DNA of 64,000 bases, from the NCBI GenBank assembly GCA_009767595.1, contig VSDK01010247.1, positions 111,563-175,562 on the forward strand, in the 5' to 3' direction. The notes below the pieces were generated by a model. It did not search any database, was not told where the DNA came from, and was given only the letters and a program-made list of their open reading frames with translations. The DNA is from Symbiodinium kawagutii (lineage: Eukaryota; Sar; Dinophyceae; Suessiales; Symbiodiniaceae). Below are positions 33,309 to 45,700 of the stretch, in pieces; within the stretch, counting starts at the first letter, position 1, and each line of letters begins with the position of its first letter. Made by a program: the position numbers and the translations under genes.

Positions 33309-33710
33309 CTAGGGGTTGACTCCACTTAAAATTTCTCTCAAGCAAAAATTTGAAGTGAAAAATCCAACATTTATAGTGACTTGGTCTTTGACCAGCACTG
33401 CATTCCCTTGAATGCGAAAAAGAAAACCGGCCATAGCGCTGCTGGCCAGGCCGTGAAAGATGCCAGGAAAACTAAGCCCGGCCAAAAGCTGGCCCAAAAA
33501 GCGCAGCAGGCCAAGCAAGGAAAAAACTACTTGGGGAAAAATGAAATGGGGCCGGCGGAGAGGGCTTCTGACAAGGGGAGAAGCAACAAAAACAACACAG
33601 AACACAACAAACACGTAGGCACCTCGCCGGGCCCCGCAGAAAAGATGCCCTGGGCATCGAAGCCAGGCACATGGAAAAAACTGCACCTGTACATAGATAA
33701 GCCAAGTCAC
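33309..33710 (-). other. Likely 3' non-coding tail of the retroelement
   Basis: Directly downstream of the retroelement stop. The minus strand is T- and C-rich (FFLAW.., CVVFVAS-type readings) and the plus-strand ORF is Lys/Gln-rich, both typical of composition rather than coding. It ends near 33309, where normal intron sequence resumes. Confidence 0.4.
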
Positions 33711-34400
33711 TCATTCAGGGCAGGAAGAAGGCCAACTTAGGGGTCTGCTAAGCTTGTTGCCAGCACCATCAGCTACAGGAAGTCGGCGTAGAACGACGCG
33801 AGCGTTTTCTCGCTGGAGGGCGACCGACAAAGCTTGCAAGAGCTGGTCCACCCCTTCGCCCGCAGACAATCCAATGCGAGCGGCATGAAGGGCCCCGAGT
33901 TTGCGCCAGGTTGCCAAGGCAGTCATGCCCCACCCGCCTCCACAAGCTTCCGCCACCAGTGGGACAAACTGTAGGCCCTGGCCAGAACAGAGTTGTTCCC
34001 TGTTGTGGTGCGCACGCTTCCGGTGCTCATAACAGGAAACTGCCGAGCCCCCATCCGCCGCTGATTTGGAAAGCACAGAGCTGCGCATGCCGCTAGTGCG
34101 CATGCCGTTGAGAAGTACCAGCGCGACCACACTCACTTGCCCCCAACTCCTCAGGCCGTTCCGGAAGTAAGCCAGTCTTCTCCACCTCAGGGCTTAAGCC
34201 GGCAGCCGTGGCCCGGGCTGCAACAACGGACCGCAAACGGTTGTGGCGTTTTGTCCGGTCGCCACCGCAGGGGCAGGCCCGTGCATGATCTCCATACTGG
34301 TCTGCGATCCCGTCGCATAAAGGGCAAAAGCCATCTGCGCTTGCAACAGGGATTCGAAGACGAAGGCGGAGAAGCACCCGAAAAAAGGCCGGCTCCAGTG
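33711..34400 (-). mobile_element. Decayed non-LTR retroelement, C-terminal part
   Basis: The minus strand holds CPLCDG...YGDHARACPCGGDRT, then KRHNRLR, a Cys/His knuckle followed by a basic segment. I recognise this from C-termini of LINE-like reverse transcriptases in dinoflagellate and other protist genomes. Further on comes FVPLVAEACGGGWGMTALAT, then ATWRKLGALHAARIG, also typical. The parts lie in different frames (about 34377-34180 and 34050-33711), so the copy carries at least one frameshift, and no reverse transcriptase catalytic domain is present. It lies on the sense strand, inside an intron or intergenic gap, and is presumably 5'-truncated and inactive. Confidence 0.7.
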
Positions 34401-34437
34401 ACTGACCTGCTAAAAGTGCGCAACTGATGCGATCTCA

Positions 34438-34468
34438 GCTTTCAGGTTAGGGACTCTCAGAGGGTAAT
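34438..34468. mobile_element. Family C-like end beside the retroelement
   Basis: CTTTCAGGTTAGGGACTCTC then AGAGGGTAA, just upstream of the retroelement remnant in its orientation. Confidence 0.4.
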
Positions 34469-34750
34469 CACCCAGCGCTGGGCGAACATCGCCCCAGGCT
34501 TCTGCTGATGGGAGGTGGACCTGATGGTTGCTATTCACCAACCAGTGGACCCAATCCAACTAGGCTGCTGATGGTTGCTCTCCTCATAATCATTGATGAT
34601 CAGTCAGCCCTAACCCTCCCACATTCAGCAACCAGTGATCATTATCACCCCCAGTGATCATCCTCCATATTCGCCATCTAAATTCAGAAACCAATCAGAT
34701 TCCCTCCGACCTTCATCCCCAGTAGCTTCCATTTATGATAATAAACCAAC

Positions 34751-34873
34751 TATGGCTATGGGTCAACACCCTGTACCCCTGGTTCCCCCACTATTAACCA
34801 TTGTTTTCCCTATGAAATTGTTGGTGGAAATCCCCCATGAAAGTTGGTTGATAAATATTGACCCATAGCCTTA
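34751..34873. mobile_element. Family B copy
   Basis: TATGGCTATGGGTCAACACC ... GATAAATATTGACCCATAGCC. Confidence 0.78.
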
Positions 34874-35028
34874 TAGTTGGTATATCCCCTCTTATTGTTG
34901 GTTATCATCCCCTATCAGTAACCACTAAACAGCTATATAGTTAACCATTGCTGTTGGTTCATATGATAACAAACCAACTATAACCGTTGGGTTTCCCTTA
35001 GCTTCATCCGCTTCACCAACCCACCCAC

Positions 35029-35156
35029 CTGTCCGGCGCCGCGTCACCCACCAAGCCGCTCAGCAGCTTCGTCAGCTTCCAGACGGCATAAGCCGCAGCC
35101 GGAGCCTCCACAGGACCTGGGTGCAGCGGCGCCGTGCCGTTGCGACCCGACCACGG
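35029..35156 (-). CDS. Probable exon downstream of kinase domain
   Basis: Between ATGAAG| and GACAG|GTGGGT the minus strand reads GPVEAPAAAYAVWKLTKLLS then GLVGDAAPDR, with GC-rich third positions. The phase does not follow directly from the exon at 36650, so another exon may lie between, or a different frame is used. No domain recognised. Confidence 0.55.
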
Positions 35157-35359
35157 CTTCATCATAGATCTTAGCTGCTTAATGATCTGTTCATTTAGCA
35201 TTTGGTGGGTTGGTTCAGGGGTGAGGGGTGGGTTTGGGGGTTGGTTCATCATGGTTAATGAACAGGTCTGTTCATGGATTGCACAGCTATGGCCAGTTGG
35301 ATCAAGGCTTCAAGCAACCAACTTTCATGGAGGGTCTACCAACAAACCATCAAATATTA

Positions 35360-35407
35360 GTGTGATGGGGGAACCAGCGTTACAGGGTGAACTGACCCAC
35401 AGCCATA
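35360..35407. mobile_element. Family B fragment
   Basis: GTGATGGGGGAACCAGCGTT then CTGACCCACAGCCATATG. Confidence 0.5.
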
Positions 35408-36280
35408 TGTTTGTGAAGGGTAGTCAATATGATAGTGAATATAAATTTGGCTTCAATTATTCCCATGATTTGGTGAATAGGATAGTAAGCACTATGTTTA
35501 TGAACAGCATAAATGATAGCAGGCACTGATATTTTTTAGTAAGGAATAATGGAAATTATGGTTAGTAACAATCAACATTTGATCAACAGCTAACAGGAAT
35601 AGCATACATCCGTAGGAACAATAAAGTATATAACACGCATATATCTGTAACTTCAGTAAGGACTATGTCTATCAACAGCATATATCTGTAGGAACCATGA
35701 ATCATCAAACAACAACCAACAACAGCAGCTGGTGTTGGTGGTTGACGACGACACCAACCAACCGGAACAATCAGAACCAAGAACTAGTTTGATTGGTTGG
35801 TTTGTCATTCCATCCACCGTTCCATTGAAAGTGAAACATACCATCAAGATGCGTGTGCATGGCCTGATGATAGACAAATCAAAAAACATATCAACTCAAA
35901 ATATGAGCAAGACCGACAACATCAGCTAGATACCAACACTAACCGAAAACGTTCCAATCATGTGGGATCATACAGGAATACCACTGGTTAGTAAGATTAC
36001 TGAACTGTTAGGGTCTAAACATACCTCAGGGTACCAATTATCAACAATAGAAAACATCTAGTAAGGTTGTAACAATGACCAACATTACTAACATTTCGAA
36101 ACAACCATAACAATAACTCACACTTATAATTCACAACTACTAAGGTTATTATGTACACCGTTTCTAAACATATCTTAGGGTATCTACCAACATTTCCTAA
36201 CCGATTTGTCGAGAAATCCAGGGCTGACACGGGAGATGTTGAGCCATGGAAAATCCCACTGTTTCAGATATATCCAACTG

Positions 36281-36386
36281 GTGGTTTCTCAAGCCATGGG
36301 GAACCCCCAAAGTCGTGGTTGGTTTACTGCTGTAAATGCAAAATATTAGATGATTTGGGGTCCCCTATTTTGAGAAACCACCAACT
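36281..36386. mobile_element. Family A copy
   Basis: TGGTGGTTTCTCAAGCCATGG ... GGGGTCCCCTATTTTGAGAAACCACCA. It lies downstream of the exon at 36650. Confidence 0.78.
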
Positions 36387-36649
36387 GTCTACGTTACAGG
36401 ATTATGAACCATTCAAGGGATACCCTTTGGTGGGAGCCTCAATCATCATGGATGATCATTAAAACCCAGCAAAAAAAGGAATTGCTGTCCATTTAACCAC
36501 ATCAACCACATCAATAAATGATAATCAAAACATATTAAAACCCTGGAAAAACAAGAAACTATATATCTAACCACATCAACCACATCACAAGAATCGCTGC
36601 CCAGTCACAGGCAGCCCTTTTGCGCCAACAAGGCCAGCCACGCATCCAC

Positions 36650-36742
36650 CTGCGCCGGCCACGTGTGGGAAAGCCACCCAGGCATGACCGTAACCGTTGT
36701 GCCACTTGCGGAGTCACGTTTAACGGTGAAGAGATGCCAAGG
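36650..36742 (-). CDS. Probable exon after kinase domain
   Basis: Acceptor ACAG|C, then LGISSPLNVTPQVAQRLRSC and LGGFPTRGRR, donor GCAG|GTGGATG. Phase continues from the previous exon. A second frame of the same island (TVMPGWLSHTWPAQ) is also open, so the frame choice rests on phase. Confidence 0.6.
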
Positions 36743-39700
36743 CTGTGAACCAGCCAAGGCTAGTTCAATCATCCATCTATATATCATCGTTCAGTATGAT
36801 CCCATCTTCGCAATCAAAGCTGCTGGGTCGCCTGAGGTCATGCACAATTCACGGATATCGTGACCACCTATTGTGAAGCATGTTTGACCAATAATAATCA
36901 CTATGAACTACCATTAACCACTCCTAAGCATCAAAAGCCACCATTCCTAAACCATAAGTGTGAGCATTCACCACCAATATTCACCATTGACCACCATTAA
37001 CCATCACGAATCACCACCATCAGCAATCATGAACCACCATTTACCATTTACCAACCATTCAACACCATGAATCACCATCATTCACCACCATTTACCATTC
37101 ACCACCATGAATCACCATCATTCACGACCATTTCAGAACCCATGATCCCCATTCTTGAATACGTTACTGCTTTGATATGCTACTTGTTGGCATAATGTTA
37201 CCCATCAGAATATCCAGTATAAGGATCACAGGACTACCACAATGACTGGTTAATGTCAGTAATGTCCAGTATAATAATTGTTGGCAATATGGCGAGTAAT
37301 ATTCTGATCCTATATTAATAACTGGATTATCATATGGTTAATGTCAGTTTGACCCATGGTCCTTACCACCTGTGTTGTGCTGGCGCCGCCGTGCCGGCCT
37401 CTTTGCTGGAGGCGCCCACCCGCGGCAGCTTCAGGTGCCGCAAGCAACCGTGCCTGAAGCTTCAGGAGGCGTACGGGGCAGGGCGTAGCGTTGACGTTGT
37501 GGATGGTGATGTGTTGATGGTTAATGGTGGTGAATGGTTGGGAAATGGTTGGGAAATGGTTGGGAAATGGTGGTGAATCATGGATGGTGATGGTTGATGA
37601 AGATGATGGTCAATGATGGTGAATGATGGACCGTGAAAGATAGTTGGTGATGGTGAATGATGGTTTGTAATGGTTGGTGATGGTTGGTGATAGTTAATCA
37701 TGTTTGATCACCGTTGATAATGGCTAATTGCGGTTAATAATGGCTGAGGATCGTGATGAAAATATTGCTTGATCATGGTTAATCATTTTCTGAAAATGAT
37801 GGATAGTGCTAGAAGTGATGGTCATGGAGATCTTTACGTTATAAAAATCATTGGGATCTTGGTGGTGATTCATGATGTGGACAATGTACCTTCAACAGTG
37901 GAAAGATGCTTACTGATGGTTAATGTTGATGGCTCATGATGGTTGATGACCGTTAATGCTGCTTAACGATGGTCAATGTGACGCTCAAAGATGGTTGATG
38001 ATGATCAATGATGAGGACCATGATGATACCAACTGTGTTTGAAAGTGCTTCGTGATGGTCCAAGGCCAACGATTCATGTTCAACGTTGCCTTGGCTCAGC
38101 TGTGAGCAAACTGAGTTCAGCTGATGACTCGACCAGCTGATCGATGCCATTGCTGATGGTTCGTGGAGTGATGGTCGATGATGATTGATCCTATGCTTCC
38201 AGGTGCCATCATAGGAGGTAACTAACCGCGGTTTCAATGGTAGAAACCAGCTGGTTACCAACTATTTCATGTTTGCTCAGATTTCTGAGCCTAGTCACCC
38301 TATGCTTCCAGTTACCATGAAATAGTTGGTAACCAGCTGGTTTCTACCATTGAAACTGCGGTTGTCCCACTTCGACAAACCTATACAAATCTTATCACGT
38401 TCGATTCGCCATTGCTAGCCCCACCACGCGCCAGTCTTCCTTTCTGGATCCTGTGTTCCTACTATCAATCGGCTTGGGTCCCTATAAACTGTTGCTCACC
38501 ACTACTCTATCCATTGTTTATAAGTCAACATCCATGATCGACAATTACTTATCGTTTATCTAGCTTCAATCACAGCCTGCTCTAACCCTTGTCAAGTATG
38601 AACCATTTACCATTTGCCAGGATCAGACATCTTTGCCATCATGAGCCGACCATCCACCAGTTCTTGTCGGTTCATTCTGCCTGCGGCATATTCTGCCTAG
38701 CATTAAGTATTGTGAATCACAATAAACTCCATCAGAAACAACCCTTGATCAATCATCTTTACGCATTAATTATCAATCATAAATCAACTTATTCAGCCAT
38801 TATCACCACACTAATTACTTTTCATTAACCACTACACATTTATTTTGAATTCTATTCATCAAGCAGTAACCCTGATTAACCATAATGAACGACTTTTTTG
38901 TTAAGAATAAATCATGAACCAACTCAAGACTAACAAATTGTTAATAATAATAACAATAATAATAACCAAAAGATGTTTGACAATTAACCAATTTATTTGT
39001 CAGTAATAAATCATCAACAATTACTCACCAACTTTAATTGATAACTAATTATCATTAGCAAACCACTGTTTCTTAGACCGTTACTCAGCAGTACTAATCA
39101 TTCTTAACAGCTATTATGAATTATCTCATCATTAGTAATACACTATTCTTAACTATCAACAGCTATTATTGAACGAATCATTATTACCAACCATTATTCA
39201 CTAGTTCACAGATTGAATTCACAAACTCAATTAATTATTACTAACCATTATGAACTATTAACCACTACCAACCAACAAACAAATCATTTGAAAATGGTGA
39301 TAACAAAAATAAGTAACTATTATTCATTAGAACCATAATCATTATTAATGTTGGTAGTCTAATTCAACTTCACTAATACGAACCATTGCTAACCATTAAC
39401 CACTATCAACCAACTAACAAATTCACCAGTTAACCATAATTGACCATTATCAATCACCTGGTGAATTTGGTAATCTTTGGTAAACATTTCATAATCATTG
39501 TGAAAACTTGTTAACCATAATGAACCATTGTTAACTGGGAAAACTAACATTTTTCATTATCAACTGAAAAAAAAGCACTTAACTATTACTAACCATTTTT
39601 ACCCATTAACCATTCTCAACCAACATTAAACACCATTTATCATTTATAACCACTATTAGTATCTATTAGTTAACCATTACTGACCATTCTCAACCAACGA

Positions 39701-42700
39701 ACAAATAGTGGTTAACGAATAGATACTAATAGTGATTATTATACACCAATTATCAACATTAAACACTACTATTACAAATAGATACTAATTAATAGTAATA
39801 GTAGTTTAATGTTGATAATTGGTCATAGATACTAATAATTATTATGATTAATTATTACAAATATTATTCGCAAAGTTTTCCACCACTTCTGCTGTTCGAC
39901 TCAACACCGGTCCGCCTCCGAAGCTCTTCCAGCGATGGCCGCTGCTGCGCCTGACGCTGACGGATCAGCAGTAGATGGTTGGGTTGGTGAATGGTGAGTG
40001 ATGATGGTGGTTAATGGTGGTTAAACATGATCCAACATGGTTAATGATGGGGATTCATGATGGCAAATGGTGGTTAATGGTTGGGAAATGATGGTGATTC
40101 ATGATCGCTAATGATGCTTGATGGTGGAGAATGATGGTTCATGATGGTTCATGATGGCCGAAAAGCCAAAAAACAACACAAACGAATGATGTGGATGATT
40201 CAAGCTCCAGCTCCTACGTCCCTGGAGTAACTACTGAGGGAAAGAAAATGTCGACACAGCAAGTCCCGTGAAGCAGATTCAAAGTCCAGAATCACAAATC
40301 GTGAGTTGTAGCTTCCCTGATTTCTTTTTGTGTAATGGATTATGACTAGAAGTTCCGAATGACTTAGAAGCGATAAGAACGGTTCAATCATGGTCAATCA
40401 GCCAAAATGCCAAACATAGATAGCCGAAAAAAAAATCGACCATGGTTGAGTCTACTGTCACTCAAATAGCTTGGAAGCAGCCAATCCACCATAGAACTCG
40501 CTTGGTTTAGGATCTACTAAGCTTACCATAGTCTACTTACCCTCTGGGGATCCCATAGACCTCGTGGGTTTACCGAGTGAAAATGCTGCCGAACTTCATG
40601 GGATCGCCATTTCCCAGGGCTCGAAGCCGATCATGGCACCTCCTCTTTGATCAAGCTCAACACCAAGTCCTGGCTGAGGCTGACCACGGGGGGCCTGACC
40701 GTTGGGTAGTTGTGCTAGGCATGAGTAGATACCTTTTCTCAAGTCATAGAGGGACCCATAGTTATCATCCATTATCAACCATTTCTAGTATAAACCCACC
40801 ATTTTGGAGTGCTCCCATTTTGAGAAGCCGCCATATACGTAGCTTGTGATTGGATTGAGCAACTGGAACTAATTATAAGACCATTGTGATATGATACTTG
40901 CGACCTTTGGGGGTAATGAAGAAACTAGCTTGATGTACAATAGCTGAGGATCAGTCACGTATGACTAGGGCACCCAGAATAAAGATTCCTATCGAACAGC
41001 TGCCTTTCAAGTGGAGACATCACCGTTGGCGAGTTGGACTCAGCCAAAAACATCCAAAAAATCCCTCCTCGCTCCACGACTTCCATGCATTTGGACCCCT
41101 CTTCCTCGCCGTCCCCCGTGGGCCTCGGCGTCCTTGGATGGCAGGGCCTTGGCGCCGTTCTCCGAAGGTCTGGCGATGCAGTTGGCAATCCTGGGAGCGG
41201 TGGTGGCGCGGCTGCATGGCATGGCGTGTCGTGGCATGGTAGATGGCATGGCGTGGCGTGGCATGGCGTGGCATGGCGTGGAAGATGGCATGATGAAAAC
41301 ATGGGAATCTATGAGTTATGACTGATGTATCAAGTTTTGGGGGGTTGCCAGAAATCTGGCGTCGAGAGACTCAGGCATAGTGGAAGAAAAGATGTATCAG
41401 TTTGAATGTAACATGATGTAACATGAATGGATCAGTTATGGTGTGTTTTGATGATGGTTGGCTTGATGATTCGAAACATGGCAGTGTTCAGCATGCTAAC
41501 ATATGTAAACCAACGTGAGCCGATGGCAAATATTCTATTGAATTATGAATGATATATTTTTATTCACCTTGCATGTTCACCAAATGGTTCTAATAATATT
41601 GCACATTCAGGTAAGGTTCCAATTAGTGATCGCAGATCATGACATTAAGTATATCCTTCATTCAATTTCAATTTTAATTAATCACTTCCACTGATAAACC
41701 AACCATTTTGGGGGTCCCCTATTTTGAGAAACCACAGTAGTTGGTACACCATTCTCGTCAGTGATTATCCCCTATGAATCCCCATTCTTACCCATTATCT
41801 ACCCCCATATATGGGGTTTTGCCAAAATGTAATCACCCAGAAACGGTCGTTTGAACTCAATTCCCTGTAAATAACAGGACTCCGCCTTTCAAAGTAAAGG
41901 CGACACTTGCAAAATCTATGCTTTTATCTTCTGTGTGCTCAAAACCTGACAGGGTCACTAACGCGAATGTTTTTTGGTTGCTGGAACTCGTATTTTTAAC
42001 AGCTGGAACCGCTAATTTACTTGTTAAACCATGCATTTGTTTTGGTTTTGGTAAATCCATTGCCTCTGAGCATTTTATCTAGCGCGGAACTAGCGCGGAT
42101 CTCCCGCCAGAGCCTCGAAAACCTGGAAATGTGTAATGACTGCAAGCTTGGACACGGCTTGGAGTCGTTGGGACGAGGACATGTTGCGCGAAGGGTGGAA
42201 AATGGAAATCAAGACAAATGGCCATGGTGAGTGAAGCAAACAATTCAACCAAGATACTGCCAAAACACCAAATGTTGAAATATCTACCGCCAATCTAGCG
42301 CAAAGCTAGCGCTGCCTTGCAGAACTTCAGATTCACTGCATATGTACAGGACTCCGCCTTTAAGCGAATACTAAAATGTATCAAAGCCAGATTTGAAATA
42401 GCCACTTTATTTAAAACTGTTGATAAGCATTTTAGGCAGGATGCCATATGGTGATTAGTTTTATTAATCACTATCATCACCATTATCAACCATAGGAGCT
42501 GTTTAACCACATATCCCCATCAACTTCTTGTTGATCTCCCTAGCTTGCTCCGCTCCCTAGCGGCCCTATGTGTCCCTCCACCGTTTCGCTGAGGCACAGC
42601 TGGTGGTTCAAAGCCAACGCTGAGTAGTCCCACTTGTGTGCCTCGGGGTTGGATTGGAGGTGTCACTGTCGGGATGGCAGAGATTCAGTCACCTTGTGGC

Positions 42701-45700
42701 GAGCTAAAAATCTAGAAAACGCTGTGTATATGAGAATTATAATGGTTGGCAATGGTCAATCATAGTTGATAACAGGGGGTAGTCACCAACAAACTGATGG
42801 TGAAAAAACTACTTGTTTCTCAAAGTCAGGGACCCCAAAGTTATGGATGGTTTATGACTATAGATGGCCAAAAAACTGGATATCTGGGGGGCTCTCTATT
42901 TTGAGAAGCATTCATATCAAATCCTCGTGGGTCCATGCTCACAAGGCAAATATGGCTTCCAAGATATGGTCTTTTTTGATCAGTAGGAGTGGAATACAAA
43001 CATTTAGGCAACATCATGTGGGAAATACACACTATGTTAGCTGTGAGTGCTGATAAACCAAACGTAGTATCCCATAAGAAGTACTAAACCTGTCCTTGCT
43101 GGAATTTCATTCATCCATTTTTAGGTTTAGTTGGTTGTGACCAGCTCGCCATATCATCTCACCGTCCAGCGCTCCCCTGGTGATTGGTTGTGGCCGCACC
43201 GTGTCTGGACCACCATTGTCCCAAGAAACGCGAAACGCCTAACAGAATAGACTACCTTCCGATTGGAACACTCCTGCTGGCTCGTTTGCTCCCCCATTCA
43301 AAGGGTTTAGCGGGATACCCCGAAGGCCTCCAAATCGCTCACCAACTAACAGACAGTGGAGGACAAGAAACATGACTTGCATCTTCTTTGGCTTCATATA
43401 GGTCATCCAATCATTGGCTCATGTTTAGTCCTGGACTACCCACGTCAGACCACCCACGTCAGTGCCATTAGCAAATATGGGTCACGAACCTAGGTGTAAC
43501 GAACCAGGTAGGTAACCAATCTGTTTGGTTGTTGCTGGTGAATACTGGTGAACGACATCAACTGTTACACACATTGAGATGGAAAATACTGGACTGTGGA
43601 TGATTTGCCGAACTGAGAGGAAGTTTTGACCTATTTTTGTCTTCATGACCTGAATCAACATGCTTGGTTCGCCAACATTTCGTGTCAATAGCTGCATGGT
43701 CGGAATTTCCTACCCAATGACCTGCCATTATCAACAACTGCATGGTTGACCGATCCCAGAATTGTGGGTGTCCATCAGCGCTACCTTGGTGGCTTCTCAA
43801 AATAGGGTACCCCAAGAATGGATGGCTTCTTATTATACCCTCTGGTAAACTAACATAGCAATGGAAAATCACCATATTTTATGGATAAACCCCAAAAAAT
43901 GGAGGATTTTCCATTGCCAGGTTAGTTTACCAGAGGGTAAATGACTTATCATACCAGCCAGCCAATGAAACCCTACACACTGCGCAGTCCAAGAAACCAT
44001 TGCAGCACAAGGAGGTTCTACTTTGGTTCGACCGTTCACCTGAGGAACAGATCGGTTGGAGACATAGCCATGGACGAGCTACCCATAAACATGTCCTGGT
44101 TGAATTTAAGCATACAAAAAATTACATACATAGATATCTGGTCAAAGGTTGAGCCACCCTGTCATGAAAAATATGCACAAGTCAACCAACCAACCATTTG
44201 GTATTACATAATTAATACATTTGGGAAAATGGAAAATGTGTGAAACCATCAAGCAGTTATATAAACCTTGATTTCGTGCTGTTTGTTGCTTACATCTGCA
44301 AGTTCAAGACATATCTTTATAGATACTTCTTGGATCCCCAGTTTGGGAGTAACCGACAAATAAGATGGCAATTTTCTAGCAAACAAAAATGGTAGTTTGA
44401 CTAGGAAACCCAACTGCAGTTTAGCATGACTACTGACATGCAAAAAACGAGTGGTGATTTAGTAAGTGTTATCACCTTATGTAGCCGTTTATTCACTATT
44501 CAAACCCAGTATCGAGGAAGTATGAATCAAATCATTACGAAATTAAACCATCAACCATTTTTGTTTCACCGGTCATTTTGAAAACGTTGGGACGAAACAA
44601 TGCTCTAGTATCGGGAATGTTCAAACCTACGTCCTACGTAAGCTGTTACGCTCCCCCCACTTGATAAACTGGAAGGTTTGCCCCATAAGAACAGCGCATT
44701 GCAGCTGGGCTAGTTGGAAATGCCTTGGAAATCTGTTGCCAGTGACCCAGTCTCAAATAAGAGTATGCGGTTTCAACAAATCATCCCGAATCCTGAATGA
44801 ATTCAGACAGTTTACTGCCAAAGATTCCCAAATACCAATGATTTCACCAACACCCCACCAGCCACAACAACAAACCACCAAGGACAACAGCCCGCAGCAA
44901 CAGCAATAACCAGAATTGTCCGTGGCAATATCTGCGTTGTCCACCGAAATTGCCAAATTGGATCGCAATGATTGGATATGACCGACTGGTAGTAGTGGAG
45001 AAGCGATATTGCTAGAAATTGGGACGAAGCTCCAAGTTTTGCATTGCTATAGCCATGACTAGCATTACTATGGGCATTGTAGACATGTTGATAGAATCTA
45101 ATCAACCATGTCTGGTCGTTTCTCAAAACGGGGACCCCCCAAATCATCCAACATTAATTGCCCAAAAAACCACCATTCTTGGGGTTCCCTATTTTGAGAA
45201 ACCCCAATGTACCGCCATTGTTGGCTGTATTGTCAACTGCAGTGGATGATGATAAGGGTTAACAGTCATCAGCTCATAGACCCCGTTTCGATCTATCACA
45301 TGCCCACCCTTGGCGGCAAACCATCAATCACTTCCTGACTCTGAAGCACATCAATCCGAATCATCAATGCGTCCTTAACCCATCATCAACCACCCTTCGC
45401 CAGTGCGAACCACCAACAAAAAAGACTGTGGAAAATATCAGCCACCATCTAATGTTCAACCAATGATCAACCCATGATATTTGAAAAAATATTGAATATT
45501 GGAAAATGTCGAAAAAACATTGATCAACCCATAATAAACCACCATGATCAACCGTAGCCATTCATGGTCCAGCGGTGTTTTCTATGCCTGGCGGCGCCCC
45601 CACCTTAATGCCACCTGCCAGGACGACCCAGATCACTGCGCCAAAGGAATACCTCAGCGACGAGCAACGCGTTGCGCGAAGTAACGCGGTGAGGAGCTGC

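Larger units (their letters stand above)
37700..39890. other. Kinase intron before the 37453 exon
   Basis: 37700-38200 is TGATGGTTAATG-rich and 38800-39890 is TTAACCATTA-rich, with the two hairpins between. It shows the switch from one word type to the complementary one inside a single intron. Confidence 0.65.
43000..45600. other. Kinase intron
   Basis: Large intron between the alpha-F exon and the TPP exon, carrying A, C and D copies. Because the flanking exons are in matching phase, no exon of this gene is required except within the gap of a few residues. Confidence 0.6.

Noticed and set aside
33381..33740. Plus-strand Lys/Gln-rich ORF of 119 codons
   Set aside because: Opposite strand of the retroelement tail; composition explains the open frame.
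42634..42720. Alternative reading HLQSNPEAHKWDYSALALNH as the kinase C-lobe exon
   Set aside because: It does not keep phase with the alpha-F exon, whereas the TPPIQPRG frame does.
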